From contig CM028326.1 of NCBI GenBank assembly GCA_016647705.1, positions 45,290,785 to 45,354,784 of the forward strand: a stretch of DNA of 64,000 nucleotides. Direction: 5' to 3'. The position numbers and the translations under genes are program-made. Of the stretch, positions 34,596 to 46,330 are shown piece after piece. Each line of letters starts with the position of its first letter. The stretch's first letter is position 1. The DNA comes from Eucommia ulmoides. Its lineage: Eukaryota; Streptophyta; Magnoliopsida; Garryales; Eucommiaceae. The notes under the pieces were generated by a model. That model saw only the letters and a program-made list of their open reading frames with translations, had not been told where the DNA came from and ran no database searches.

Positions 34596-37500
34596 TGATA
34601 CACCCTGGATTTTGTTGAAATCAGAGGAAGTAGGGATTAGGAAGAAGAGGAAAACAAGTTTTTATTTCTCCCTCTCGAAATCCTCAAAATCCATTCATTT
34701 CTGAAAAATGGTTTTCAAGGGATTTTCTTGGCGTTAGTTTTGAAAACATTGTTTGGGCCGAGATTTATGTTTGAAAATGATTCACCACCTATCATGGGTT
34801 AAATGGTGTGCTAGGTCACTGGGATTTTAGAAATTCATTTTTTTGATTTGAAATAGCCCGCGCTTTGACTTGTAAAGGTCTTGTACTAGAGATTTCTATA
34901 TGTTTGGGGGTCAGTTATGCTCAGGGAAGTTTTAAGCACCCCAAAACACCCGTTCGAAGATGGTACCTCAGTCTAAATAAATATTCTCTTTTAAACAAAA
35001 TCCAAGTAACTTTCTTTGGTTTTGCTTAACAAAATAATTCTCTTTTTTTTTTATATTTTTTTGTCTTTTGCATGCATTTTTATGATGTAATGAAAGTAGT
35101 AAACATTAAACTAAACTAGCAGCGACAACCCAATAACAGTGTATAAAATGAAAATGTTTTTTTTATTTTTCTTACGACCGAACCTTATAAAGGTTGCCTA
35201 CGTATCCCGATAACCCCAGGGAATCAGGTTGACACGTAGTTCCACTGTTCAAGATGAACTGATTTTTATTGGATAGGTGATCGAACCTGTATGTGAGTTG
35301 CCTATATATCTCAGATAATTGAGAATCAGGTCATCATGTAGTTCATTCATGCAAAATGATTGATTTTATTTGATTTTAGTTATTGGATATGACATAAATC
35401 GTACTATGATATGTTAATAATTTCTTTGATTTTATCAAGAACATCACAACAGAACTCATTTGTTTAGACAAGATTAATGTTTGTTTTTGAGTTGTTAGTT
35501 AAAAAAGAAAAAAAAAATACATAGCATCTATGTCAGTCCTACTCATAACTAAGAAAGACAGGAACGTTTCTGAAGAAGGTGTACACATATCCCCAAAGGA
35601 ATAAAGGTCTTCTCTTTATCTCAAATTTTTAGTCATCAGGGTCTAAGTGATGTAGTATGTTTACACACACACACATATATATATAAGGTGCCAGTCTACT
35701 AGTCTAAAGACTTAGTGTTAGGTTGTGCTCTTGACCTTTAGCATAAAATAAAGTTAGTTATTAAAAGTATATGGTTAGATTAACAATTAATAGAGTTCGG
35801 TTTGTTGTGTTCATGAGAAAATCATAGAGACTATGCATAACTTATGGTGTGATAGAGGTTTTGTGTATGATCCTCACATGTTCTTAACATGTTCACAGAT
35901 ATTTTTGGTCCTTACATGTTCCTAACATGTTCTTAGATGTTCTTGATATGATTTTGTATAGTTTTGATATGGCTTGATGAATATGACATAGTTTTACAGT
36001 TTTTTACTTAATTATGTGTTATGTGTTATGTACATGAAATTTAAGTATGAAAACTACATGATCATACTATGTACAAACAAAATACACTTATTTAAGATAA
36101 TATTGAAGGATTTTTAAGAAAGATACCTAGTTTAGGGGAGTGGTCTTTCCCTAAACAAATACATTCTTTTCCTTCTTTGAATCTTCTCGGTTGTTCTCGA
36201 TAGTTTGCCACCAACCTCTTGAGATCTTCCTCCAGGATCCTCAAGAACTTCTCCGGGATGCTATTTCAGCAGAATTTTGAGGTGTTTATTGAAGGAAAAT
36301 CTTGGAAACCCTAATAACCCGAGAGGAATGCTTGGGCCTAGAGAGAGAAAGCTAGGGGTCCAACTCTTTGAAATCTGAAAACAGGCCCCTGTATTCATAG
36401 GGTGGGGGGTCTGCGCATTGGTTAATGTGCAGGACATCCTAGCCTATTTATTAGGGTCTATTTATCTTAGGGTTGATCTCCTTATGTCTTTATGATGGAT
36501 GTTTTTGAATGAATTTGCAAGAATTTGTAAGATTCTCAAAGATTTGGTAATAATTACCAAATCTTTAAGTGCCTAGGTTCAATGATTGACAATCATTTGC
36601 AATCATCAGTAATCATTAGACATCATTACACAATCTTGGATATGATTGGTTACACATGGGGTTATTAATGGCTTGACGTGGCATTTTCGATTTGGTTTAG
36701 GGGCTAAGTACCGATTACTTTCACTATTTCTGTTTGTTGCCATTAATGCTTTTAAGGTTAATTGTATTTATTATTGACGTGTAATTTGTCATTAAATTCA
36801 TGAAAAGGACACTTTATATGATAGTATTTGAATTGGTTCAATTTGGGTTGAATCGATTTGGTTTGCCTTGTAACGAGTAGTCACATTTCAAGTATTCTAG
36901 TTATCCCTAAGATATTTTGATCAAAATATATTAATACTTTGAATGTGGTCCATCCATGTCATAGAAAGAATTAAATTCTTAATGGTATGGACTTTTAATG
37001 TATTGATTAAGTGTATGCAAGGTGGCGAACGCGATCGGTTTAGTTTCGATAACGGTTAGTTACTTCTTAAGTAACTTGGTTCCTTCCTTAGATATTTTGG
37101 TGGATAATAACTTAGGAATATATTAGGAATTTAATTCTCATTAATTATTCATTAAATGGTTGGTAGGGATCTTGATTCATTGGGCTTTGATGTCTAATCA
37201 TAATGACTTCGGTTTAGTTGATTTTGAACCGAGTCCTAATCCTTAGTTACCTTGTGTAACTTGGACTTTCCATGGAAATTTTAAGACTTGATTAAGGTAT
37301 TTTGGATTTTATATATGGATATTATTACTTTAAACAAGTATTTAAAGAAATATTTTTGTTGTCGAATAGACGAAATCGGTGATAGTAATTATTTCAGGGT
37401 CAACATAGGTACAGAGGTAATTTGTGAAATTTCGTATAATTAAAGGGTAGTAACTAATTTTTATTCATAGAAAAGGTGATTTATTGAAAATAAACCCTTG

Positions 37501-37733
37501 ATAATGTCATCCTAGTCCCCCTTTAACTTTAGAAATTTCGAGGTTGACCTGAAACTTTTACTTTATCGAATTTAGTTAAATTCAACAGTTTTTTTTTTTG
37601 TTGTTTTTTGTAGTATTTGGTGTGATATTAAATTATAAATTCATTACATTTAAACCTAATTTTAAATATTATCTAAACTTATACTTTTAATTCGACACTG
37701 ACTAGGCAGGATAAAATACGGTGTCTACAACGG
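34596..37733 (-). repeat. Element E 3' LTR
   Basis: About 3.1 kb. Its low-coordinate end TGATACACCC matches TGACGCACCCC at 48824. It shares long blocks with 56614-59281 (for example GGGGCTAAGTACCG, GGTTAAATGGTGTGC, CATGTTCTTAACATGTTCT). It contains the TACGTAT/TACGTAGG motif twice (35165-35245 and 35280-35350). It ends GGTGTCTACA, the inverse of the TGTAGACACC start. Confidence 0.85.
35665..35692. repeat. microsatellite (CA)n(TA)n in E 3' LTR
   Basis: A short CA then TA run. The same LTR position in the 5' copy (57744-57841) carries a far longer (AT)n(GT)n tract. Confidence 0.85.
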
Positions 37734-37750
37734 CCCCTCTTTGTTATGCG
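37734..37750 (-). other. Element E polypurine tract
   Basis: On the minus strand AACAAAGAGGGGCCGT directly precedes TGTAGACACC. Confidence 0.7.
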
Positions 37751-37884
37751 AGTTTACTTGTAAAAGAAGAAGACACAAATATTTTGTTCCACTTGACTTG
37801 AAAAATAAAGATAGGATTTTGAAATTTAACTAAGCTAAGTCAGTAGAATTTGACATTGCTGCATCTATCCTATGAACGCGGTAA

Positions 37885-39075
37885 AGAATTTCCTAAAGGG
37901 CAGCGACATACCAAATCCTAGAGGATTTTCCTTGAAATTACTCTCAGAGACAACTAATTAAAGCCTTTTCGTATGAGGATTATTACTCAGAGGCAACTAA
38001 CTAAATCCTTGTCTTAAGAGTAAGTCCCTTGAAGGCGACTAACTAAAGCCTAGTCCTACGAGGATGGATTTTCTAAAGGCAACTGTATAAAGCCTTATCC
38101 TATGAGTACGATTTATCAAAGGTGACTAACAAAAGCCTTGTACTTTGTTTCTCAACAGCGACGAACTACTAAAGCCTTGTCTTATGAGGCCTAGTTTTCA
38201 TAGACGACTAACTTAAGCCTTGTCCTATGAAGACTGTCTATCAAAGGCGACTAACTGAAGCCTTGTCCTTTTCTCTTGAAAGTAACTGTATAAAGCCTAG
38301 TCTTGAGGGTTTGGCTCTTATAGGTAACTAACTAAAGCCTTGTCCTCTGAGGCCTAGTCTTCATAGGCGACTGACTAAATCCTTGTCCTATGAAGGCTAT
38401 CTATCAAAGGCGACTAACTAAAGTCTTGTCATTTTCTCTTGAAGGTGACGGTAAAGCCTAGTCCTGAGGGTAATAACATATAGAGAATAACGAATCATCT
38501 CCGTAGTTTTCTAGGTTGGTAGGGCTATACAAACCACCACGTCATCCATAGGATTAACTACATTCCTTCTTAAAAAGGCAATTAATCCTTTCCACGGAGG
38601 GCCAACGGCCAGTTCTAGTGGATGATAAAGGTGACTAATTACAGCCTTGTCTTAAGAGGATGGCTCTCATAGGCGACTAGCTAAAGCCTTGTCCTGTGAG
38701 ATTCGTCTATCAAAGGTAGCTGTATAAAGCCTTGTCCTTTATCCTTGAAGGTGATTGTATGACACCTAGTACTGAGGTTATGACTTATCAAAGGTGACTG
38801 TACAAAACCTTATCCTTTGTTCTCGAAGGTAACTGTATAAAGCCTTATCCCATGAGTATGGCTCTCAAAGGCGACTAATTAAAGCCTTGTCCTACGAGGC
38901 CTAGTTCTCATTGCTGACTAATTAAAGCCTAGTCCTATGAGGACTATCCATCAAAGGCGACTAACTAAAGCCAAGTCCTTTCTGGAGGTCCCTCGAAGGC
39001 TACTAACTAAAGCCTAGTTCTATGAGGATGGATTTCTCAAAGGTGACTATTTAAATCCTTGTCCTGTGAGAAATA
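37885..39075. repeat. Element E minisatellite array
   Basis: Roughly 20 imperfect units of about 50-60 bp built on AAAGGCGACTAACTAAAGCC followed by TTGTCCTATGAGG and a variable linker such as CTCTCAAAG or CTATCTATC. A non-repeat insert of about 110 bp at 38480-38620 divides it. It lies between the integrase end and the 3' LTR of E. Confidence 0.88.
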
Positions 39076-41949
39076 CGCTAGGTAAGTATGGCGACACACT
39101 GATCCTATTGCACTTGGAGTATGACAACATCGTTAACTCTTGGTTATAGCCGTGCCCACAGGGTTTTCTTACATATCTCAAATTAATGAGAATTAGGCCA
39201 AATATAGTTCTAACATGAAAATTAAATCAATATTTTGGAAAAAAAAGGTTTTTAGCTAGAGAAACCGATTCCTGGGTCATCATGTCAATGCATGATTGAA
39301 AATGACTAAGAGAATTTTTACTGAAGAAAGCTCACGGGGAAACTCGACACTTAATGGAGTTTTATAGCCACATCCCACCTGGGATTGCCGACGAGAACTA
39401 TAAAACTTCCTGTGAGAAATTTACCACTTATAAAATATACCTCAGTCGTAGACTGGAGCTTGATGACACTTGTTTCTTTTTAGGGATTATGGATTTTATC
39501 TCTTGAATTTTGAATTTTGCTTTAGTTGTGGCTGGTATAAGTCTATATCAAGAAACCTTTACGGAGAAAATTTGATATAATGTGCCCCAGCTCTAGTTGT
39601 GGCAAATCCTGTCATAGAATCTCAATGGAAAACTCGGATATAATGAGCCCCAACTCTAGCTGGGGCGTAGGATTATCTCCTGAGCATTCGGAGAATGAGA
39701 TAGAGCCTACATAGGTTGCCCATATATCCTGAACTGAAATTTCAATGTTCGTTTGAGACTTTGGACCACGTTGGGTCGTTTATGTATTTTAATTTTTGAA
39801 TTCATGTTTAGTCGTTTGTTTTAGACAATGATCGTCAGATGACTGAAACCCACATGGGTTATCTACGTACACTAATTTCCTAGGTCAGGAATCAAGTCAA
39901 AAATGTAGTTTGACCCTCCATGTGCTGATTTTCAAATTGTCAATTGCACCCACATGGGTTTCCTACGTACCTTGGTTAATTACTAAGGATTAGGTTAAAG
40001 CGTAGTTCGTGCACATGTATCCTTTGTTGTTTACCTAACAAAAGGATTGACATTGGCTTCTCAGGGAAGTCAAGGGACTTTTCTGGGCCCACTTGGGTTT
40101 CCTATGTACCTTGGTTAATTATTAAGGATCAGGTTGAGATGTAGTTCCGAACTTTTGATTGAATGATTTTTAAGTTGACGTAGTTCAATCCCAATTGATG
40201 GAGGATTGATGAATATTTTAAGGTTGACGACCGAACCTTGCAAAGGTTGCCTACGTATCCTTGTTTTCACAGGGAACCAGGTCGACACATAGTTCCTCTT
40301 TGATTGGTTGATTATGATTGAATTTTATGATTTGAGCATTTCGTTTTATGTTGAAAAGCGAAATGAACGCTATTTCCATCGGGAAATTCTGAATAGGATG
40401 AAATATGCCTCAGTCTCAGACTGGGGTAGTGATTGGATAAGTTCCATTGGGGAATCTTATTCGACACCTCCTATTTTGTGATTTGTGATCATTGATAGTG
40501 TAAAATATGCCCCAGCCAGTGGGCTGATTAGCTACTAGATTGAGAAGCTAAATCGATTCGTCTTACTATTTGTCGGAGATGATGAAAAATGAATTTAGGA
40601 TATATTGATATAAATCCCTAGATACAATTGTCGATATTTTTATTTTTTTTGATAAAAAAAGATTTTTTCGAAATGTGAAGTTAATTCTTGGGATTCGCTC
40701 GTTGGTGTAACACCTGGGCTATGTAATTTCTTATTTAGCCTAGATATAATTGATAAAATAGATTACCTACTGCACCAAGTCTTGTAGATTATTTGTTGGA
40801 ACTGGGATGATGAACCTCCTATTTTCCATTTGATTATTTGCCTCAAGTGCTTTGCTTTGAATGTCATCGTATAAGTAGCCTACATTTATTTCCTACATTT
40901 TTGACAACCAAACTATTGTTAGAATAAAAAGTAACCTTCATCTCCATTCCTTGGTCTTGTCGCCTGAATGGTGTATGCTGGCTTCTCTCTTCGGAAGTTG
41001 GCAAATCTTCATCTATCAATGGTCTTCTTCTTTTGTCAAAAACTCCATCCTGAAGGTAACTCTGAGGTGTACTAATCTTGCCTTGAAATTGATTCTTTGT
41101 ATAGAAAATTAAGTCTTCTATGGTGCACGATGGTTTTATGGTATATAACATTTTTGATGAAATCTTGGTTATTGAATTTGGGCTTTATTGTATTGTTGAT
41201 CAAATGGTGGTATCATGGGAATTTGAGGGGTTTTTACCATTGGTTCAATAATGACGTTGGACATCGTTAGAATGGAATTGTCTTAAGGGTGATTTGCCAG
41301 TTTTTACCTTGCTTCATCCTCTTGCTCTTATGTTGTTTTGTCTTTTCTACTTATTCTGTATGAAAATGTAGGCATGAAAGAAACATAACATATAAATAAT
41401 AAGAGGTTATAGTTACTAAAAAAAGCTTGCATAATCAAGTATATTATCTATTTTTAGAAATACTTTCTTCCTTAGCAGTACAAACCTAGACTCGATCATT
41501 TATCAAAGGCTTCAAGATTTTTAGCAGCTTCCAACCTTTGTTCCTTAGAATCCCAAAGTAAACAGAATTACCGGTCGAATTCTTCGATTTACTCGACCTA
41601 ATCATAGTATGGTAGTCTCTAGACAAACCCAAACTCCACAGATAAATGATACAATGGTCAAAATTCGATATCTCATTTTTTATTTTATTATTATTATTAT
41701 ATGTTTGCTATTTTTTGTCCTTAGTGCCCTTTTGGGTTTTCACTAAGGCTGGCTACCGTATATTTGCACCTTAGCGCCTTCTTAGGTTTTCATTGGGTCA
41801 GTGGTTTTGTATCTTGCTATGATCCCCACTTTCTTGCCCATAGTGCCCTTTTGGGTTTTCACCACATCCTTAGGTTGTACAATTTTTATACTATTTTTTA
41901 CCCTTACTTCCTTTCGGTCATGAGTCTGGGCTTATATTTTGTTTTTCTA
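39076..41949 (-). other. Element E long 3' region with dispersed TACGTAGG motifs
   Basis: No supportable gene. Five copies of a 60-70-bp motif (a GGGTT(G/T)CCTACGTA(T/C)C core with a trailing AGGTC..GTAGTTC) lie at about 39705, 39855, 39950, 40095 and 40235. Three short repeats TAGTGCCCTTTTGGGTTTTC or close variants lie at 41723-41870. The frame at 40864-41151 (95 codons, minus) is open but matches nothing I know. Confidence 0.6.
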
Positions 41950-43080
41950 GGGGTAGAACTTATTGATTGCATTAGAATTTATGGTTCCAGGAACTCTTCT
42001 CCATCCATCTCTCGAAGTATTAAGGCCCCATGCCCTAAAACTTTCTTAAAGACGAGCGATCCTTCCTAATTTGGCATGGACTTTCCCTTAGCTTCATCTT
42101 GGAATGGGAAGATATTCTTTAGTACTAATTTACCCACAGTGTAGATTCATGGATGAATCTTTTTGTTGTGAGCTTTAGCCATCCTCTTCCGGTAACAGTG
42201 CTTATGGTAAATGACAGTGAGTCTCTTTTCATTTATCTGACATATCTAATTGAGTCTCTATTGTACCCATTCAATTTCATCCAGCTCAGCTTCCAATAGA
42301 ATCCTAAGAAAAGGGATTTCTACCTCTATTAGGATTATGACTTCCGTTCCTTATACAAGTGAATACGACGTGGCTCTGATCGACGTTCGGACTGATGTTC
42401 GGTAGGCCATCAAGGCAAATGTGAGCATCTCATTCCATTCCTTGTGGTTGTCTACTAACTTCCTCAAGATCTTCTTAATGTTTTTGTTAGCAGCTTTTAT
42501 TGCTCAATTCATCTTCAGACGGTAGGGTGTAGAATTCTTGTGTTATACTTTAAACTGGGCACAAATGGATTTCTTTATACTTATTTTGAAATTTTGGGCA
42601 TTGTATGTGATCAGGGCTTAAGGTACTCCGTAGTGCGATAGGATATTTTCTTTAAAGAACCGCGTTACAGTCTTCTGGGTGACATGAGTAAGCAAAATTG
42701 CTTCTACCCATTTGGTGAAGTAGTATATAGATACTAGGATGAATCGGCGTCTGGTTGGTGCTATTGGTGTGATTGAACTGATGACATTAATTCCCCACAT
42801 TGCGAAAGGCCACGGGGCTGCTAAGCAATGCAGTTCTGTAGAAGACAAATGGATCTGATAACTGTGCATTTGGCATTTCTGAAATCTTCTTACGAGGTTT
42901 ATGCAATCAACTTCCATGGTTAACCAAAAGTGCTCAGTTCGTAGGATCTTGTTGGACAACATGAATCCGCTCATGTGTGGTCCATGGACTTCGCTATGAA
43001 CCTCATTCATGAGTTGTATCGCTTCTTGAGCACCCAGATACCTTAAGAGACCTAAATTTGGCTATTTCTTATATAGTGTG
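41950..43080 (-). pseudogene. Element E integrase, broken
   Basis: The clearest stretch is 42618-43010: HMSGFMLSNKILRTEHFWLT then FQKCQMH (zinc region, first Cys lost), then PWPFAMWGINVISSI and RRFILVSIYYFTKWVEA. The first core acidic position reads GINVI where GMDVI is usual, so the catalytic Asp appears to be lost. Downstream (to about 41960), frames with stops keep NKNIKKILRKLVDNHKEWNE and VLGHGALILREMDGEEFLEP, the C-terminal domain. It would integrate the DNA copy; this version is dead. Confidence 0.85.
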
Positions 43081-44261
43081 TTACTGTTGAGAAAGAATTG
43101 GCCCGCTAGCCATCGCAAGGTTCTTTAACTTAGGCTATCGGCTACCTTGGGATATTCTTGATTCTTCAAAAACCTTTAGATGTCTACGTACTAAGGTTCC
43201 TTTTCTTCTTCGGCTTCATTTGATTACAATGAGCTGGTTGTGGTATTCCTTGATGGTTATGGGAATCTCCTCATCTTCTTAATTGATTACTGATACCATA
43301 GACACCAAAGTTGCGAGGGCATCGGCAAAATCATTCTTTAGTTGTGGTACATGTTTGAATTCAATCTTTGAAAAGTCTTCACAGAGATTAAGTAAGTAAT
43401 TATTATATAAGATCAACTTTGTATCTTTCATCATGTACTTGTTGGTGATCTAATTTATAACCAGTTCTGAATCCCTATATACAATCAACTCTTTGATCTT
43501 CAAGTTTATGGCCAATTACAGGCCCATGATATAAGCTTCGTACTCAGCGGTGTTGTTTGTGTTGGTGGATTTTAGCTTAGATGCGACAGGAAAGTGCTAA
43601 TCTTGATGGGAGATTAGGACGGCACCAATCCTGCATCTTTTGAGTTGCTAGCTCCATCGAAATATATTTTCCACTTCTGGTTGTCCTTATCACTAGTTAA
43701 CAATGCGATAGGCTCATTAGAAAACTCAGTCTATATGGCCCTTTCATCTGCTCTTGGATTATCAGCAAGCTAGTTAGCAATTGTTTGCTTTCTAAGTCAC
43801 ATATACAATGTCGAACTCAGTGAGCAACATTTTCCACTTGGATATCCTTTTGGTGAATACATGTTTCTTGAATATGTACTTTAAAGGATCCATTTTAGCA
43901 CTTAAAAGGGTAGTAAAGTACAATAAATAGTGACGTAACATTTGAGCTGTTTAGGCTACCGCAAAATAGGTTTTCTCTAGTATTGAGTATTTTTCTTCGT
44001 ACGAAGAGAATCTCTTATAGACGTAATAAATGGATTGTTTTGTCATGCTGTCCCAACATTGCCCCCATAGAATTTTCTAGGATAGTGAAGTATAGAGACA
44101 ACGGTCATCCTTGCTGAGGCGGTACCAAGACAGGAGGGTTCTTCAGGTAAGCCTTGACTTATCCAAGGCGGCCTGACATTCTTTGTTCCATTTCCCATTT
44201 AATTCCTTTCTTAGCAGCTTGAAGATCGGCTTACAAGTTGTTGTCAGTTGCGAAATAAAGC
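43081..44261 (-). pseudogene. Element E RNase H domains, broken
   Basis: Minus-strand reading in shifting frames. From 44250 come FISQLTTTCKPIFKLLRKEL and the RT connection, then SSYEEKYSILEKTYFAVA of the canonical RNase H. At about 43690-43300 comes the plant-type RNase H: KIYFDGASNS, a frameshift, then NTNNTAEYEAYIMGL, stop, and LVINX...DFADALATL. Many stops. Two RNase H domains fit the Tat/Ogre group. Solo LTR G separates it from the RT. Confidence 0.78.
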
Positions 44262-45618
44262 TATAACATTCTCAAATTTTAGAAATTAGAATTATAAAAT
44301 TGTGAGAGCAATTAAATCAAAGTTTTGGTGCAATAAAAAAAATAAAATTCTCTAGTGAGAACCACAAAATTTAGGTGCCAAATTAATAGAATTTACCTAA
44401 AACTAAATTATCTAATGGTCCACTATGGTTTAGGCTCATGATTTTTGGCCCAAAGTGTATATTTGGACCACTTTAGACCATTTTAAAAATACTCCGAATA
44501 AAAGGTGCGAAAATTTGGTAAAAATATAAAACCCAAGTGGAATTAGAAAGACCAAAAAATTTATTTTGAGAGAATCAACTAACCAAGTCAAGATCCATAG
44601 TTAGTATCCATAACCCATAACCCATGACCCATGACCCATGACCCAAGATCCTATATATATATCATGACAAATAAGTAAATAAATAAATAAAATGAGAGGA
44701 AGGCCCTAGAACTTACGTGAGAGAGAGAGAGAGAGAGAGAGACCAAATTTCAAGACAAAACTCTTTTTGCCTTCTTATCCAAACTCCATCAACATAAGTA
44801 TAGAAAGAAGAGAAAAGAGAGAGAAGGGGAGAGATCAAGAGAGGAAGAAGGGAGAAGAAATGTCTTGAGAGATTTAGATCAAGAAATTTGAGAAGATCCA
44901 TTGGTGAAATCAAGTTTTGGTGGAAGATTAAGCTTACATTTAGTAAGTTTCTAAACCCTAGAAATTTTATTGAACTTTAGCATGGATCTTTATAATTTTA
45001 AAGGTTAAGATGGAAAGCTAACCTAGTAAAATTTGGATTTGGTCAAGTATAAGTTTGGTAGGTTGAATTAAACATGAGATTGGGTGAAACCATCATGGAT
45101 GAAATCTGATTTTTTTTAGAAGTATGGTTTAGAGCTTTAACCTTGTTATTTTTGGTTTTAGGAGAGAAAATCTAAGAAAACCCTGATGTAAATGAACCCT
45201 AGATGAACTAGAATGGTTGTATATTAGTTTGGGATGAACTCTAAGCCTTAGAAGAGTAAAAAACGTGATATAGGAGCATTGGGTATCAAAAAGAATTAAA
45301 GAACCGAAATTGGAAGTTCAAACTCTGAACTCCGTTCACCCGAGCAACCTGTATTTAAAAATTCATAACAATTTAGTTAGTTTTATTATCAAAATTTTAC
45401 CACGATATTATCAAGTGTTTAATTAGTTAGTAATATCTGTTAGGCATACTTGGTAACTGTAAAATAAATCGATGCTAGAGAGGAACACACCTAGTAATAT
45501 TAGGTAATTAATTAAAATTAAGCATCAAGAAAGAAGGAAAATAATATTTTTCTCGGTCGACTACCTAGGTTGACCGTTCTTGGGCCTGATTAACGACTCC
45601 AGGGTTTGGAGTGTGACA
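44262..45618 (-). mobile_element. G: solo LTR inside pol of E
   Basis: On the minus strand it starts TGTCACACTCC and ends GAATGTTATA, 1357 bp. Flanks are aaagc (44257-44261) and gaagc (45619-45623), a 4-of-5 target copy. The protein homology of E is continuous across it (RT end NSIACF before, FISQLTTTC after), which supports a clean insertion. The TGTCACAC type is like the left end of X. It contains a GA microsatellite at 44721-44742. The small frame at 44713-44913 is not a gene. Confidence 0.75.
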
Positions 45619-46330
45619 GAAGCAAGCGATGGAATTCACTCCTCCAAGGAAACCATGAATTTCTTTTTTCATTTTAGGTGCGGGCATTTTGATTATGGAT
45701 TTAATATTTGTAGGATCAATTTCGATACCTCGATGATTAACTATGAATCCGAGTAACTTCCCAGACACTACTCCGAATGCACACTTGGTTAGGTTGAGTT
45801 TTAATTGGAACTTCTAAAGTCAGTTGAACATCTTTTTCAAATGCTCTAGATGGTCTTCGTCTTCTCTTGATTTCACTATCATGTTATCTATATACACCTC
45901 AATTTCTTTGTGGATCATGTCATGGAATAAGGTCTTCATGGCTCTTTTATAAGTTTCCCCGGTATTCTTGAGTCCGAATGGCATGGATTGATAACAAAAT
46001 ATGCCCCATGGTATTGTGAAAACGGTTTTATGCTAGTCTTATTAGTCGACTTGAATTTGGTTATACCGACAGAATCCATCCACAAAGGATGAAATCCTAC
46101 ACCTGGCAGTGTTGTCCAGGATGATGTGGATATTTGGTAGTGGAAATTCATCTTTCGGAGTAAGTATAGACTTTGATGAGGTGGGCTTCGTATTGTTTCG
46201 TGATTTCTTCCTTGACTTTGATGCTGATTTCGGGTTGTATCTTCCATACTTTCTGCTTGATAGATTTGATTCCCTCCTTGATGGGAGGCTTGTGTGTCTG
46301 TCACTATATCGGTTGATAGTCCTACCATGT
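45619..46330 (-). pseudogene. Element E reverse transcriptase, broken
   Basis: Minus-strand frame with stops: LPNIHIILDNTARCRISSFV, FTIPWGIFCYQSMPFGLKNT, then the catalytic box YIDNMIVKS where Tat/Ogre RTs have YVDDMIVKS, so the second Asp of the active site is lost. GKLLGFIVNHRGIEIDP and KEIHGFLGGVNSI follow and end at G. RT copies element RNA into DNA; this copy is inactive. Confidence 0.88.

Noticed and set aside
37885-39075. Regularly spaced repeats that could suggest a CRISPR-like array
   Set aside because: Units vary in length and sequence, spacers are not unique, there are no cas genes, and the setting is a plant retrotransposon.
41764-42069. 101-codon + strand ORF
   Set aside because: Antisense to the E integrase C-terminus and 3' region; no recognisable motif.
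44721-44742. GA repeat as a possible promoter element of a gene in E
   Set aside because: It is inside solo LTR G, which has no coding sequence; a simple microsatellite is the plainer reading.
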